Part shown: positions 43,134-55,113 of the stretch, in pieces
Numbering within the stretch: the first letter of the stretch is position 1
Layout: every line of letters begins with the position of its first letter
Assembly (NCBI RefSeq): GCF_021726475.1
Contig: NZ_JAKJRU010000001.1
Coordinates: 744,001-808,000 of the forward strand
Source of the DNA: Pseudomonas oligotrophica
GTDB taxonomy: Bacteria > Pseudomonadota > Gammaproteobacteria > Pseudomonadales > Pseudomonadaceae
Length of the DNA: 64,000 nucleotides
Direction of reading: 5' to 3'
Notes under the pieces: generated by a model
The model's database searches: none
What the model was told of the DNA's origin: nothing
Seen by the model: only the letters and a program-made list of their open reading frames with translations
Program-made: the position numbers and the translations under genes

Positions 43134-44116
43134 ACCTGCGCCTCGGCCTGGCCCTGGCGGCGCTTGCCGGGGTTGTCCTGGCCGGCTGTTCCTCGGCGCC
43201 CGCCCCGACGGGCGCGGCCAGCGAGCCGGCGGGCACCAGCGGCCCGGCCAGCTACGCGCGGCCGAACAAGGACGGCGCGCCCTGGTGGGACGTGGATGTA
43301 TCGAAGATCCCCGACGCCACGCCGATGCCGCACTACGGCGCGGTCAAGGCCAACCCCTATATGGTGCTGGGCAAGACCTACTACCCGATGAACGACGGCC
43401 GGCGCTATGCCGAGACCGGCACGGCGTCCTGGTACGGCACCAAGTTCCACGGCCAGGCGACCGCCAACGGCGAGACTTACGACCTCTACGGCATGAGCGC
43501 TGCGCACAAGACCTTGCCGCTGCCCAGCTACGTCAAGGTGACCAACCTGGACAACGGCCGCAGCGTCACCCTGCGGGTCAACGACCGCGGGCCGTTCTAT
43601 TCCGATCGCATCATCGACCTGTCCTTTGCCGCGGCGAAGAAACTCGGCTATGCCGAAAGCGGCACGGCGCGGGTCAAGGTCGAGGGCATCGATCCGCAGC
43701 AGTGGTGGGCGCAGCGCGGCAAGCCGGTGCCGATGGTGCTGGCCCAGCCGGCCGCCGGCAAGGCGGCGCCGAAGGCCCTGGCGCAGCCGGTCGAGCAGTA
43801 CACGCCGCCGCCCGCGCAGCATGCGGCGGCCGTGCTGCCGGTGCAGGTCGCCCGCGCCGAGGACACAGCGCCCGCGGCCGACGGTCTCTACCTGCAGGTC
43901 GGTGCCTTCGCCAACCCGGATGCAGCCGAGCTGCTCAAGGACAAGCTGGTCGGCGTGGTTTCCGCGCCGGTGTTCGTCAGCTCCGTCGTGCACAACCAGC
44001 AGATCCTGCATCGTGTGAGGCTCGGGCCGATCAGGACGCAGGGCGAGGCCACGCAGCTGGAAGAGAGCGTGCGACTCGCCAATCTCGGTCAGCCCCGGCG
44101 AGTCAAGGCCGACTGA
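43130..44116 (+). CDS. rlpA: RlpA lipoprotein, septal lytic transglycosylase with SPOR domain
   Basis: In P. aeruginosa RlpA digests denuded glycan strands at the septum. 328 residues. Lipobox VLAGC with Cys20. The double-psi beta-barrel domain (about 95-185) has TASWYGTKFHGQATANGE, TNLDNGRSVTLRVNDRGPF and IDLSFAAAKKLG. A Pro/Ala-rich linker leads to a C-terminal SPOR domain (about 255-328, LYLQVGAFANPDAAE) that binds septal peptidoglycan. ATG 43130 overlaps the previous stop. Confidence 0.96.
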   Translation: MNLRLGLALAALAGVVLAGCSSAPAPTGAASEPAGTSGPASYARPNKDGAPWWDVDVSKIPDATPMPHYGAVKANPYMVLGKTYYPMNDGRRYAETGTASWYGTKFHGQATANGETYDLYGMSAAHKTLPLPSYVKVTNLDNGRSVTLRVNDRGPFYSDRIIDLSFAAAKKLGYAESGTARVKVEGIDPQQWWAQRGKPVPMVLAQPAAGKAAPKALAQPVEQYTPPPAQHAAAVLPVQVARAEDTAPAADGLYLQVGAFANPDAAELLKDKLVGVVSAPVFVSSVVHNQQILHRVRLGPIRTQGEATQLEESVRLANLGQPRRVKAD

Positions 44117-44166
44117 GCCCCGCGCCATCTTCGTGGCACCCGATACACCAACCCATCGAGAAACGG

Positions 44167-45324
44167 ATGAACATCACCATTTACCTGAAACGCTTCGTGG
44201 TTCTGGCCCTGCTGACGATCGCGCCGGCGGTCTGGGCGGCACCGATCATCCCCTCGCCGCCGCAACTGGCGGCCAAGTCCTACCTGCTGATGGACGCGGC
44301 CAGCGGCAACGTGCTGGTCGAGAACAACGGTGACGAGCGCCTGCCGCCGGCGAGCCTGACCAAGCTGATGACCGCCTATATCGCCACCCTGGAGATCAAG
44401 AAGGGCCAGATCAGCGACAGCGACATGGTCACCGTCAGCGAGAAGGCCTGGCGTACCGGCGGTTCGCGCATGTTCATCCAGGTCAACACCCAGGTTTCGG
44501 TGGGCGACCTGCTGCACGGCGTGATCATCCAGTCCGGCAACGACGCCAGCGTCGCGCTGGCCGAGCACATCGCCGGCAGCGAGGAAGCCTTCGCCGACCT
44601 GATGAACGCCACCGCCCAGCGCCTGGGCATGGGCAACACGCACTTCATGAACGCCACCGGCCTGCCGCATCCGGAGCACTATTCCTCGGCTGGCGACATG
44701 GCCAAGCTGGCGCGGGCGATCATCCACGAGGACCCGGCGCACTATGCGATCTACGCGCAGAAGGAGTTCTTCTGGAACAACATCAAGCAGCCCAACCGCA
44801 ACCTGCTGCTGTGGCGCGACAAGACGGTCGACGGCCTGAAGACCGGGCACACCGAGGAGGCCGGCTATTGCCTGGTGGCCTCGGCGGTGCGCGATGGCCA
44901 GCGCCTGATCGCGGTGGTCTTCGGCACCAACAGCGAGCAGGCCCGCGCCGCCGAGACGCAGAAGCTGCTGACCTACGGCTTCCGCTTCTTCGAGACCCGC
45001 ACCTTCTACCAGAAGGGTGTCGAGCTGGCCCAGCAGAAGGTCTGGAAAGGCCAGCAGGACAAGGTCAAGGCCGGCCTGGCCGAGGACCTGACCCTGACCC
45101 TGCAACGTGGCCAGCTGGACAAGCTGCAGGCCTCGATGAGCTTCGCCGACACCTTGGTCGCGCCCATCGAGCAGGGCCAGGTGATCGGCAAGGTGGAGGT
45201 CAAGCTGGACGACCAGGTGCTGCACAGCAGCGACCTGATCGCGCTAGAAGCGGTCGAGGAGGGTGGGCTGTTCCGCCGCCTGTGGGATAGTATTCGCCTG
45301 TTCTTCTTCAGCCTGTTCAACTGA
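44167..45324 (+). CDS. dacC: D-alanyl-D-alanine carboxypeptidase (PBP5/6 type)
   Basis: Removes the terminal D-Ala from pentapeptides and limits cross-linking. 385 residues. Signal peptide ends near AVWAAP. The three active-site motifs are present: SLTK with Ser63, SGN at 123-125 and KTG at 225-227. The C-terminal domain ends in an amphipathic helix (GGLFRRLWDSIRLFFFSLF) that anchors it to the inner membrane, as in PBP5. It is named dacC in Pseudomonas and dacA in enterics. It is followed by an intercistronic hairpin and ybeD-lipB-lipA. Confidence 0.96.
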   Translation: MNITIYLKRFVVLALLTIAPAVWAAPIIPSPPQLAAKSYLLMDAASGNVLVENNGDERLPPASLTKLMTAYIATLEIKKGQISDSDMVTVSEKAWRTGGSRMFIQVNTQVSVGDLLHGVIIQSGNDASVALAEHIAGSEEAFADLMNATAQRLGMGNTHFMNATGLPHPEHYSSAGDMAKLARAIIHEDPAHYAIYAQKEFFWNNIKQPNRNLLLWRDKTVDGLKTGHTEEAGYCLVASAVRDGQRLIAVVFGTNSEQARAAETQKLLTYGFRFFETRTFYQKGVELAQQKVWKGQQDKVKAGLAEDLTLTLQRGQLDKLQASMSFADTLVAPIEQGQVIGKVEVKLDDQVLHSSDLIALEAVEEGGLFRRLWDSIRLFFFSLFN

Positions 45325-45331
45325 CGCTCTC

Positions 45332-45363
45332 GCGCACCGCTGCCCATCAGGCAGCCGGTGCGC
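45332..45363 (+). promoter_or_regulatory. Hairpin between the carboxypeptidase gene and ybeD
   Basis: Stem gcgcaccg/cggtgcgc extended by ctgcc/ggcag with one bulge and a short catca loop; no U-tract follows. It may stabilise the upstream message or lower read-through into ybeD-lipBA. Confidence 0.45.
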
Positions 45364-45387
45364 CTGGCGGATCACGAGTCCGTCCCC

Positions 45388-45672
45388 ATGACCGATACAC
45401 CCAACGACGCCCAGGCGCCGAAAATCGAATTTCCCTGCGAGCGCTACCCGATCAAGGTGATCGGCGACGCCGGCGAGGGTTTCCGCGAGCTGATCATCGA
45501 GGTGATCCAGCGCCACGCCCCGGACCTGGACGAGTCCAGCGTGGTGCTGCGCGACAGCCGCAACGGCCGCTTCCTCTCGGTACAGGTGCTGATCACCGCC
45601 ACCGGGGTGGAGCAGCTGCAGGCCATCCACGTTGACCTGCGAGCCACCGGCCGCGTGCACATGGTCCTGTGA
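45388..45672 (+). CDS. ybeD: YbeD/DUF493 family regulatory-fold protein
   Basis: 94 residues with an ACT-like ferredoxin fold: [18 protein letters not shown] near the N-terminus and the C-terminal [13 protein letters not shown]. It is nearly always encoded between the carboxypeptidase and lipB, and a link to lipoate metabolism is suspected but unproven. The ATG at 45388 is preferred over a start at 45358, which lies in the leader. The stop overlaps the lipB ATG (TGATG at 45670-45674). Confidence 0.92.
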   Translation: MTDTPNDAQAPKIEFPCERYPIKVIGDAGEGFRELIIEVIQRHAPDLDESSVVLRDSRNGRFLSVQVLITATGVEQLQAIHVDLRATGRVHMVL

Positions 45673-46331
45673 TGGAGCAGGGCGCGCTGGCGGTCCGCGA
45701 GCTCGGCCTGGTCGACTACCAGACCGCCTGGCGCGCGATGCAACGCTTCACCAACGAACGCGGGCCAGAGTCCGCTGACGAGCTCTGGCTGCTGCAGCAC
45801 CCGCCGGTGTTCACCCAGGGCCAGGCCGGCAAGGCCGAGCACCTGCTGTTTCCTGGCGAAATCCCGGTGGTGCAGGTCGATCGGGGCGGGCAGGTGACCT
45901 ACCATGGCCCCGGCCAGCTGGTCTGCTACCTGTTGCTGGACGTGCGACGCCTGGGTATCGGCGTGCGCCAACTGGTCTCGCTGATCGAGCAGAGCATCGT
46001 CGAGGTGCTTGCCGACTACGGGGTCGCGGCCGCGGCCAAGCCGGACGCCCCGGGCGTCTACGTCGACGGCGCGAAGATCGCTTCACTGGGCCTGCGCATC
46101 CGCAACGGCCGTTCCTTCCACGGCCTGGCGCTGAACGTGGACATGGATCTGGAACCCTTCCGGCGCATCAATCCCTGCGGCTATGCAGGCCTGCCGATGA
46201 CCCAGCTGCGCGATCTCGCCGGCCGGCCTGTCGTTCTCGGCGAGGTCGCGCACAGGCTGCGCGAGCGTTTGGCCAGCCATCTGGGCTATACGCAACAGAA
46301 GACCCTTGCGGGCGGAATCGAAAGCTTATGA
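45672..46331 (+). CDS. lipB: Octanoyltransferase LipB
   Basis: Transfers octanoyl from ACP to lipoyl domains, the first step of lipoate synthesis. 219 residues. [16 protein letters not shown], the lysine in [12 protein letters not shown] and the catalytic Cys in [14 protein letters not shown] are intact. The start is set by TGATG coupling with ybeD; a GTG three bases earlier is possible. The stop overlaps the lipA start (ATGA at 46328-46331), so the two steps of the pathway are coupled. Confidence 0.97.
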   Translation: MEQGALAVRELGLVDYQTAWRAMQRFTNERGPESADELWLLQHPPVFTQGQAGKAEHLLFPGEIPVVQVDRGGQVTYHGPGQLVCYLLLDVRRLGIGVRQLVSLIEQSIVEVLADYGVAAAAKPDAPGVYVDGAKIASLGLRIRNGRSFHGLALNVDMDLEPFRRINPCGYAGLPMTQLRDLAGRPVVLGEVAHRLRERLASHLGYTQQKTLAGGIESL

Positions 46332-47305
46332 GTACTGTTGAAACGACGGACAAGCGACCGGCGAAAGTCGAGGCGGGGGTCAAGCTGCGCGGTGCCGAGA
46401 AGGTCGCGCGGATTCCGGTGAAGATCATTCCCACCGACGAACTGCCGAAGAAGCCGGACTGGATCCGCGTGCGCATCCCGGTGTCGCCGGAGGTCGAGAA
46501 CATCAAGCAGACCCTGCGCAAGCACAAGCTGCACAGCGTCTGCGAGGAAGCCTCCTGCCCGAACCTGGGCGAGTGCTTCTCCAGCGGCACCGCGACCTTC
46601 ATGATCATGGGTGACATCTGCACGCGTCGCTGCCCGTTCTGCGACGTCGGCCATGGCCGGCCGAACGCGCTGGATCCGGACGAGCCGAAGAACCTGGCCC
46701 AGGCCATCGCCGACATGCGCCTGAAGTACGTGGTGATCACCTCGGTGGACCGTGACGACCTGCGCGACGGCGGTGCCCAGCACTTCGCCGACTGCCTGCG
46801 CGAGATCCGCAAGCTGTCGCCGTCGATCCAGCTGGAGACCCTGGTGCCGGACTATCGCGGCCGCATGGAGATCGCCCTGGATATCACCGCCAGCGAGCCG
46901 CCGGATGTGTTCAACCACAACCTGGAGACCGTGCCGCGGCTGTACAAGTCGTCGCGCCCGGGGTCGGACTTCGAGTGGTCGCTGGACCTGCTGCAGAAGT
47001 TCAAGGAGCGCGTGCCCGGTGTGCCGACCAAGTCGGGCCTGATGCTCGGCCTCGGCGAGACCGACGAGGAGGTCATCGAGGTCATGCAGCGCATGCGCGA
47101 GCACGATATCGACATGCTGACCCTCGGCCAGTACCTGCAACCGTCGCGCAGCCACCTGCCGGTGCAGCGCTTCGTCCATCCGGATACCTTCGCCTGGTTC
47201 GCCGAGGAGGGCATGAAGATGGGCTTCAAGAACATCGCCTCCGGCCCGCTGGTGCGCTCCTCCTACCACGCGGACCAGCAGGCCCACGCCGCCAAGGTCG
47301 ACTGA
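46328..47305 (+). CDS. lipA: Lipoyl synthase
   Basis: Radical-SAM enzyme inserting two sulfurs into octanoyl-protein. 325 residues. The auxiliary cluster motif is [12 protein letters not shown]; the SAM cluster motif is CTRRCPFC. The C-terminal SYHADQQ is typical. A basic N-terminal extension of about 40 residues is usual in Pseudomonas. Last gene of the ybeD-lipB-lipA unit, followed by a terminator hairpin. Confidence 0.98.
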   Translation: MSTVETTDKRPAKVEAGVKLRGAEKVARIPVKIIPTDELPKKPDWIRVRIPVSPEVENIKQTLRKHKLHSVCEEASCPNLGECFSSGTATFMIMGDICTRRCPFCDVGHGRPNALDPDEPKNLAQAIADMRLKYVVITSVDRDDLRDGGAQHFADCLREIRKLSPSIQLETLVPDYRGRMEIALDITASEPPDVFNHNLETVPRLYKSSRPGSDFEWSLDLLQKFKERVPGVPTKSGLMLGLGETDEEVIEVMQRMREHDIDMLTLGQYLQPSRSHLPVQRFVHPDTFAWFAEEGMKMGFKNIASGPLVRSSYHADQQAHAAKVD

Positions 47306-47310
47306 CCCGC

Positions 47311-47339
47311 GACGAGCCCGGCAGCCTGCCGGGCTCGTC
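47311..47339 (+). terminator. Terminator hairpin after lipA
   Basis: 13-bp perfect stem (47311-47323 with 47327-47339) and a 3-base loop, followed by CTTCCTG, a poor U-tract. It starts five bases after the lipA stop. Confidence 0.62.
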
Positions 47340-47445
47340 CTTCCTGCCCGTAGCTCCCGGTACCGGGTCGCGCTTGCTGCGCAATGCACATGTCAATGAC
47401 GCCAGATAGTTAGCTTGGCAAGTATTTTGCGTCATTTCGCCGCAT

Positions 47446-47460
47446 TAGACTTTGGTCTAT
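47446..47460. repeat. Palindrome tagac-tttg-gtcta in an AT-rich leader
   Basis: 5-bp inverted repeat with a 4-base centre in the AT-rich stretch 47395-47465, about 40 bases before the unrecognised gene at 47499. It may be an operator; it also contains -10-like hexamers (TAGACT, TCTATA). No protein can be named. Confidence 0.35.
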
Positions 47461-47498
47461 AGTTGCGCCCGTCTACATCAGGCCGGGGGCCACTGCTC

Positions 47499-47843
47499 AT
47501 GAACCAACCCGAGTTGCAGAATCTGCTCGATGATCTGGATACCGCCAAGGTCGAATGCGACGCGATGAGTCGCCTGGTGGTGACGCGCCTGGCGCGGCAG
47601 CACATCCCCTATCGCGCAATGCTTGGGCAGGTCGAGCTGGACGGCAAGGTGGTCAAGCCGCATTTCTGGGTCGAGGCCGATGGCTGCGTCATCGACTACC
47701 GCGCGCGCCAGCGCCTGGGTGGCGACGAGCGCGCGCCCCATGGGGTCGTGCCGCGCGAGGCGGTGCGCGCCCATTACCAGGGGCAGCCGATCGTGATCGA
47801 TCCGCTGCCGGACTACCTGTACGAGGTTGCAGTCAAGCACTGA
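47499..47843 (+). CDS. Unrecognised small protein
   Basis: 114 residues, cytoplasmic by appearance, no signal or membrane segment. Notable is HFWVEADGCVIDYRARQRLG followed by PHGVVPRE; such His-x-Trp ... Asp-Tyr-Arg patterns recall small proteins with a transglutaminase/papain-like fold, but no full catalytic triad is evident. Base use of the gene is like its neighbours, while its upstream region is clearly richer in A/T. It is flanked by terminators on both sides, so it is a single-gene unit. A TTG start at 47463 is in frame; the ATG at 47499 is chosen. I do not recognise the family. Confidence 0.75.
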   Translation: MNQPELQNLLDDLDTAKVECDAMSRLVVTRLARQHIPYRAMLGQVELDGKVVKPHFWVEADGCVIDYRARQRLGGDERAPHGVVPREAVRAHYQGQPIVIDPLPDYLYEVAVKH

Positions 47844-47858
47844 CCACAGGTCACTTAC

Positions 47859-47890
47859 GAAAAAGCCCCGGGCGATGCCGGGGCTTTTTC
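47859..47890. terminator. Bidirectional intrinsic terminator
   Basis: 13-bp perfect stem gaaaaagccccgg/ccggggctttttc with a 6-base loop (47872-47877). A-run on the left and T-run on the right allow termination in both directions, for the unrecognised gene and for the opposing transglycosylase gene. Confidence 0.94.
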
Positions 47891-47903
47891 GTTTCCGTGC
47901 CGG

Positions 47904-49196
47904 TCAGGGCTGAGCGCGCAGGCGGCCGAGCAGTTCCTGGGTCGGATGGCCGTCGGCGGGCCAGCCCAGCGCCTGCTGGAAGCCGCGGATCGCCCGGCGC
48001 GTGTTGGCGCCGATGATGCCGTCGGCCGCGCCCGGGTCGTAACCCTGGCGGCCCAGGCGCTCCTGCAGTTCGAGACGTTCGGAGCGGCTCAGCGGCTGCT
48101 CGTCGCGTGGCCAGCTGCCAACCACTTCACCGCGGTCGCCGAAACGCTCGGCCAGCAGGCTGATGGCCAGGGCGTAGGCCGAGGAGTTGTTGTAGCGCAG
48201 GATGCTGCGGAAGTTGTCCAGCACCAGGAAGGCCGGGCCGCGGTGGCCGGCCGGCAGCAGCAGGCTTGCCTGGGCCTGCTCGTCGCCGCCCGGCATGCCC
48301 GTGAGGCCCAGGCGCCGCCATTCGGCGAGCGGCTTGCGAATCTCGGCATCGGCCAGGGCGTAGTCGAACCCCTCCGGCAGCTGCACCTCGGCGCCCCATG
48401 GCCGGTCCTGCCGCCAGCCCGAGGCCTGCAGGTAATGCGCGGCGGACGCGAGGGCGTCGGCCGTGCTGTTCCAGATGTCGCGGCGGCCGTCGCCGTCGAA
48501 GTCGACAGCGTGGGTGTTATAGGTGGTGGGGATGAACTGGGTCTGGCCCATGGCCCCGGCCCAGGAGCCGCGCAGCTGTTCGGGCCGGACATCGCCGTTC
48601 TGCAGGATCTGCAGCGCGGCGAGCAGCTGGCTGCGAGCGAAGCCCGGTCGACGGCCCTCGTGGGCCAGGGTTGCCAGCGAGCGGATCACCGACTTGTCGC
48701 CCTGGATCTGGCCGAAGCTGCTCTCCAGCCCCCAGACCGCCACCAGCGCTTCACGGTCCACGCCATAGTGCGCCTCGATGCGCGCCAGGGTGTCGGCATG
48801 TTCGGCCAGCAGGCGCTTGCCACGCTGCACGCGCTGCGGCGAGACGGCGCCGTCGAGGTACTGCCAGACCGGGCGGGTGAACTCCGGCTGGCTGCGGTCG
48901 GCGGCGACCACGCTGGGGTCGGGCTCGACCCCGGCGAAGGCGGCATCGAACACCCGGGCACTGATGCCCGCGGCCAGCGCCTCGCGGCGGAACTCGTCGC
49001 GCCAGTCGGCGAAGTCCACCAGCGGGGCGGATGCTTCGGTCGCGCTGCTGGACTGGGTGGGCGACGGCGCGGCCGTCTCGGCGGCGCCCGGCTGATAGCT
49101 GTCGGCCAATGGCTTGGCCGCGCAGGCGACCACGCCCAGCGCGGCGCCGGCGACCAGCGCACGCAACAACAGCACGGGAACGACGGTGTAGTGCAT
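47904..49196 (-). CDS. Lytic murein transglycosylase with peptidoglycan-binding domain
   Basis: 430 residues. N-terminal signal with a possible lipobox VVAC (about residue 25), then a Ser/Thr/Ala-rich linker. The SLT-type MltB-like domain has the catalytic Glu in VWGLESSFGQIQGD and the second signature GSWAGAMGQTQFIPTTY. A C-terminal PG_binding_1 domain ends the protein (LQERLGRQGYDPGAADGIIGANTRRAIRGFQ). It is a paralogue of the sltB-type gene at 42147, differing in the added binding domain. ATG 49196 has GAGAG 7 bases upstream; GTG 49202 is also possible. Confidence 0.92.
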   Translation of the reverse strand: MHYTVVPVLLLRALVAGAALGVVACAAKPLADSYQPGAAETAAPSPTQSSSATEASAPLVDFADWRDEFRREALAAGISARVFDAAFAGVEPDPSVVAADRSQPEFTRPVWQYLDGAVSPQRVQRGKRLLAEHADTLARIEAHYGVDREALVAVWGLESSFGQIQGDKSVIRSLATLAHEGRRPGFARSQLLAALQILQNGDVRPEQLRGSWAGAMGQTQFIPTTYNTHAVDFDGDGRRDIWNSTADALASAAHYLQASGWRQDRPWGAEVQLPEGFDYALADAEIRKPLAEWRRLGLTGMPGGDEQAQASLLLPAGHRGPAFLVLDNFRSILRYNNSSAYALAISLLAERFGDRGEVVGSWPRDEQPLSRSERLELQERLGRQGYDPGAADGIIGANTRRAIRGFQQALGWPADGHPTQELLGRLRAQP

Positions 49197-49255
49197 CACC
49201 ACTCTCGCAGCGAAGATGGGCCGGGAACCTTATCACGCTTTTCGGCGCTTGGCCG

Positions 49256-50305
49256 CTACCGGCCGGCGTGGTGATCCCGGGCGAAGAGACGCTTGCCGGC
49301 CAGTTGCAGGCAGAGATCGGCGAGGCCGATCCAGGGGTCGCCCTCGGCCTGGCCCTTGATCTGGGCATCGATCTGCTGGGCGCTGCCGAGCAGCTGGCTC
49401 CAGCGCCGCGCGTCGTGGCGCTGCAGAGCCTTGGCTAGCAGCGGCCGGCGCTTGTCCCAGACGGGCGGGCGCGCCTGTGCGAAGGCGCGTTCCAGGGGGA
49501 TGCCCTGGGCGTACTGCTGGGCGATCCCGCCCAGCTGGCGCAGCTCGCGCGCCAGCGCCCAGAGGATCACCGGCGGCTCGACGCCTTCGCCGCGCAGCCC
49601 TTCGAGCATGTGCAGCGCATGGCTGGCCTGCCCGTGCAGGCAGGCGTCGATCAGGCCGAACACGTCATAGCGGGCGCTGTCGGCGACGGCGGCCTGCACG
49701 GTCTCGGCGCTGACCTGGCCGGCGTCGGCCAGCAATTTGAGCTTCTCGATCTCCTGGGCGGCGGCGAGAAGGTTGCCCTCGACCCTGGCGGCGATCAGTT
49801 CGACGGCTTCCTGGTCGGCGGACAGGCCGGCCTGGGCCAGGCGCTGGCGAATCCATTGCGGCAGCTGGCCGGCGTCCACCGGCCAGATCTGCACGAACTG
49901 CACGTCCTTGCCGTCGATCAGGGCCTTGGCCCACTTGGTCTTCTGCGTGCTGCCGTCGAGCTTGGGCAGGCTGACCAGCAGCACGGTGTCCTCGGCGGGG
50001 CGGGCCAGGTAGTCGAGCAGCGCGGCCGCACCCTTGTCGCCGGGCTTGCCGCTGGGAATGCGCAGTTCGAGCAGGCGCTTGTCGGCGAACAGCGACAGGC
50101 TGGCGCCGGCCTCGATCAGCTGGCCCCAGTCGAAGCCGGTCTCGACATGGAACACCTGGCGCTCGCTGAAACCCTGTGCACGGGTGGCTGCGCGAATCGC
50201 ATCGCAGGCCTCCTGGCACAGCAGGTGTTCATCGCCGCAGACGACATACACCGGTGCGAGCGTGCCCTGCAGATGCTTGGCGAGTTGGGCGGGGGACAGT
50301 TTCAT
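49256..50305 (-). CDS. holA: DNA polymerase III subunit delta
   Basis: Wrench subunit of the clamp loader that opens the beta clamp. 349 residues, AAA+-like fold without a working P-loop, as usual. The opening MKLSPAQLAKHLQGTLAPVYVVCGDEHLL is typical, and the C-terminal collar domain is present. It follows lptE on the same strand after 33 bases, a conserved leuS-lptE-holA order in gammaproteobacteria. Confidence 0.96.
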   Translation of the reverse strand: MKLSPAQLAKHLQGTLAPVYVVCGDEHLLCQEACDAIRAATRAQGFSERQVFHVETGFDWGQLIEAGASLSLFADKRLLELRIPSGKPGDKGAAALLDYLARPAEDTVLLVSLPKLDGSTQKTKWAKALIDGKDVQFVQIWPVDAGQLPQWIRQRLAQAGLSADQEAVELIAARVEGNLLAAAQEIEKLKLLADAGQVSAETVQAAVADSARYDVFGLIDACLHGQASHALHMLEGLRGEGVEPPVILWALARELRQLGGIAQQYAQGIPLERAFAQARPPVWDKRRPLLAKALQRHDARRWSQLLGSAQQIDAQIKGQAEGDPWIGLADLCLQLAGKRLFARDHHAGR

Positions 50306-50338
50306 GGGGGAAGGCGGGGGCGTGGGCCCCCGGACCGG

Positions 50339-50944
50339 TCAGCGGACGGGCAGCTGGATCGGCGACTGCTGCGGCTCGGCGGCCTGCTCGCGGCGTGCCG
50401 CTTCCAGTGCCTCGGCCTCGGCACGCGCCTTGGCTTCGGCGTCGCGCTGCAGTTCGTCGAGCTGCGCCGGGGTGATGCGCTGGATGCGCATGACCAGCTG
50501 CTGGATCAGCTCGCGGCGCATTTCCTGGCGCAGTTGCTCGGCTTCCTGGTCGGAGCCGATCAGGTTGTTCTCGTCATGCACATAGACCTTCTGCACCTCG
50601 ACGCTGTCCTCGAGCAGCAGCAGGTCCTGCGGGCCGCGGAACTGGTAGGCCAGCTCGTTGCTGAGCTCGTACTCGGCGCTGCGCGCGGAGCTGGTGTAGC
50701 TGGCGGTGCGCTGGCGGCTGTCCTCGCGCACCAGCGCCAGGGTGTAGCGTGCCCCCGGGTGGACGCGCACCGAGTTGCGCTCGAGCACGTCGGCCAGTTG
50801 CTGGCGCGTCTCGCCGTAGCTGTTGCGCGCCTCGAGGTCGAGCTCCTTCAGGCCGAAATGCACATCCCCGGTGCCGCGCAGCTGGAAGCCGCAGCCGCCG
50901 AGCAGGGCAGCCAGGCCCAGCACAACCAGATTGCGTTTGATCAT
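50339..50944 (-). CDS. lptE: LPS assembly lipoprotein LptE
   Basis: Plugs LptD in the outer membrane and helps insert lipopolysaccharide. 201 residues. Lipobox LGGC with Cys18 followed by GFQLRGTG, the LptE hallmark. The C-terminal 40 residues are a charged Ala/Glu-rich helix, a common Pseudomonas extension. It lies between leuS and holA in one leftward operon. Confidence 0.96.
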   Translation of the reverse strand: MIKRNLVVLGLAALLGGCGFQLRGTGDVHFGLKELDLEARNSYGETRQQLADVLERNSVRVHPGARYTLALVREDSRQRTASYTSSARSAEYELSNELAYQFRGPQDLLLLEDSVEVQKVYVHDENNLIGSDQEAEQLRQEMRRELIQQLVMRIQRITPAQLDELQRDAEAKARAEAEALEAARREQAAEPQQSPIQLPVR

Positions 50945-50992
50945 CCTGTTATCCCCTTGCGAAGTCCGGCGCCGCGCGGCGCCGGGCCCGAA

Positions 50993-53731
<2,739 letters not shown>

Positions 53732-53838
53732 CTAGGGAAACCGGATTTGCCGCGGCCTCGCCCCGCCATCCGTCGTGTCGCAGGTGCCGGGCCAAGGCTG
53801 AGCTACGCTGTTTTCAAGGGGACGACGAGGTAGTCAAG

Positions 53839-54273
53839 ATGAACAAAGAGCCATCGGATCGGAGCAGCCTCTATGGACGCGTTCTGCAACGCCTGGCGCT
53901 GGCTCTGGAGCAGGCGGAACGCGGTGCTGGCGATATCGAGGAACTGGAGGTGGATGGCCTGACCCCTGCCGAACTGGAGTTGATCCGCGCCTACTTGAGC
54001 GGCGACTCGCAATGGCTCTCGGGCTGGCATGCCGCCGCCCAGGAGCATGCCCGGCTGGCGCGCCAGCGCACCCGGCAGGTGCTGCGTGGTGGCGCGGACA
54101 AGCGCGGTGCAAGCCATGAAGCGCATCACCGCTTCGCCTTGCGCCAGATGCTCAGCTGTGCGCTCTGCCAGACCGAGGTCCAGTGGCCCGACAGCGCCGG
54201 GCCGGCCAGCTGCCCGCTGTGCGGCTCGCAACTGCTGCGAGCCCGGCGCCTGCGGCGCCTGGAACGACACTGA
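53839..54273 (+). CDS. Zinc ribbon-containing protein (YbeL/DUF1451-like)
   Basis: 144 residues. An N-terminal helical region of about 95 residues precedes a C-terminal zinc ribbon with CALC and CPLC pairs 24 residues apart. Typically encoded divergently from leuS in gammaproteobacteria, as here. Function unknown; DNA or RNA contact through the ribbon is possible. The upstream GAGGTAGTCAAGATG sets the ATG at 53839. Confidence 0.86.
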   Translation: MNKEPSDRSSLYGRVLQRLALALEQAERGAGDIEELEVDGLTPAELELIRAYLSGDSQWLSGWHAAAQEHARLARQRTRQVLRGGADKRGASHEAHHRFALRQMLSCALCQTEVQWPDSAGPASCPLCGSQLLRARRLRRLERH

Positions 54274-54339
54274 GGCCGACAAACGCCCGGATCGCCGCTA
54301 GAGTGGCCGCCATCGACTGGCTGGACGAAGGGGCGCCGT

Positions 54340-55101
54340 GTGCCGATCCGATATTTCTTCAAGCAGTTGCTGCTGCCGCCAGGCGGCCTGCTGATCCTCG
54401 TGCTGTTGGCCTGGCTGCTGCGCCGGCGGGCGCCGCGGCTGGCCGGGTTGTGCCTGGCGGTGGGCCTCGGCGGGCTGCTGGCGATGAGCTTGCCGGTGAC
54501 CGTGGAATGGGGCGCCCGGGCGCTGGAGCGCGAGCCGGCACTGGTCGAGGCGCAGTGGCCGGGGCTGGCCGGGCAGGCAGGCGCCATCGTCGTACTTGGC
54601 GCCGGTCGCGAGCTGGCCGACGCGGCCTGGGGCAGCGACCAGCCGAGCCACCTCGCCTTCGAGCGGCTGCGCTATGCCGCACGCCTGGCCCGCGCCAGCG
54701 GCCTGCCGATCCTCACCAGCGGCGGGCTGCACTATGGCCGCCCGCCCAGCGAGGCGCAGCTGGGGGGCGAGGTGCTGCAGCGCGACTTCGGGGTGCCGGT
54801 GCGCTGGCTCGAGGAGCGCAGCCGCACGACCTGGGAAAACGCCGTCTACAGCGCGCAGATGCTCCGCGAGGCGGGTATCGAGCGGGTGGTGCTGGTCACC
54901 TCGGCGGTGCACATGCCGCGCTCGCGCTGGTGTTTCGAGCAGAACGGCCTCGAGGTGATCGCCGCGCCGGTGGGCTTCCTCGGCGTCGCCAACGGGCGGC
55001 CCCTGGGCGGCTGGCTGCCCGAGGCCAAGGCGGTCTGGCAGAACAGCCTGCTGCTCAACGAGGCCGCCGGCATGCTGGTCTACCCGCTGCTGTATCGCTG
55101 A
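54340..55101 (+). CDS. ElyC/SanA/YdcF family envelope protein
   Basis: 253 residues from a GTG start. Two N-terminal membrane segments (about 12-28 and 33-52) and a DUF218 domain: AIVVLGAGRE, LPILTSGG, ERSRTTWENA and LVTSAVHMPRS. E. coli ElyC affects the carrier-lipid step of envelope polysaccharide synthesis; the exact reaction is unresolved. It is convergent with lnt with only 12 bases between the stops. Candidate -10 TAGAGT (54299-54304) precedes it. Confidence 0.87.
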   Translation: MPIRYFFKQLLLPPGGLLILVLLAWLLRRRAPRLAGLCLAVGLGGLLAMSLPVTVEWGARALEREPALVEAQWPGLAGQAGAIVVLGAGRELADAAWGSDQPSHLAFERLRYAARLARASGLPILTSGGLHYGRPPSEAQLGGEVLQRDFGVPVRWLEERSRTTWENAVYSAQMLREAGIERVVLVTSAVHMPRSRWCFEQNGLEVIAAPVGFLGVANGRPLGGWLPEAKAVWQNSLLLNEAAGMLVYPLLYR

Positions 55102-55113
55102 CGATCGCGGCGC

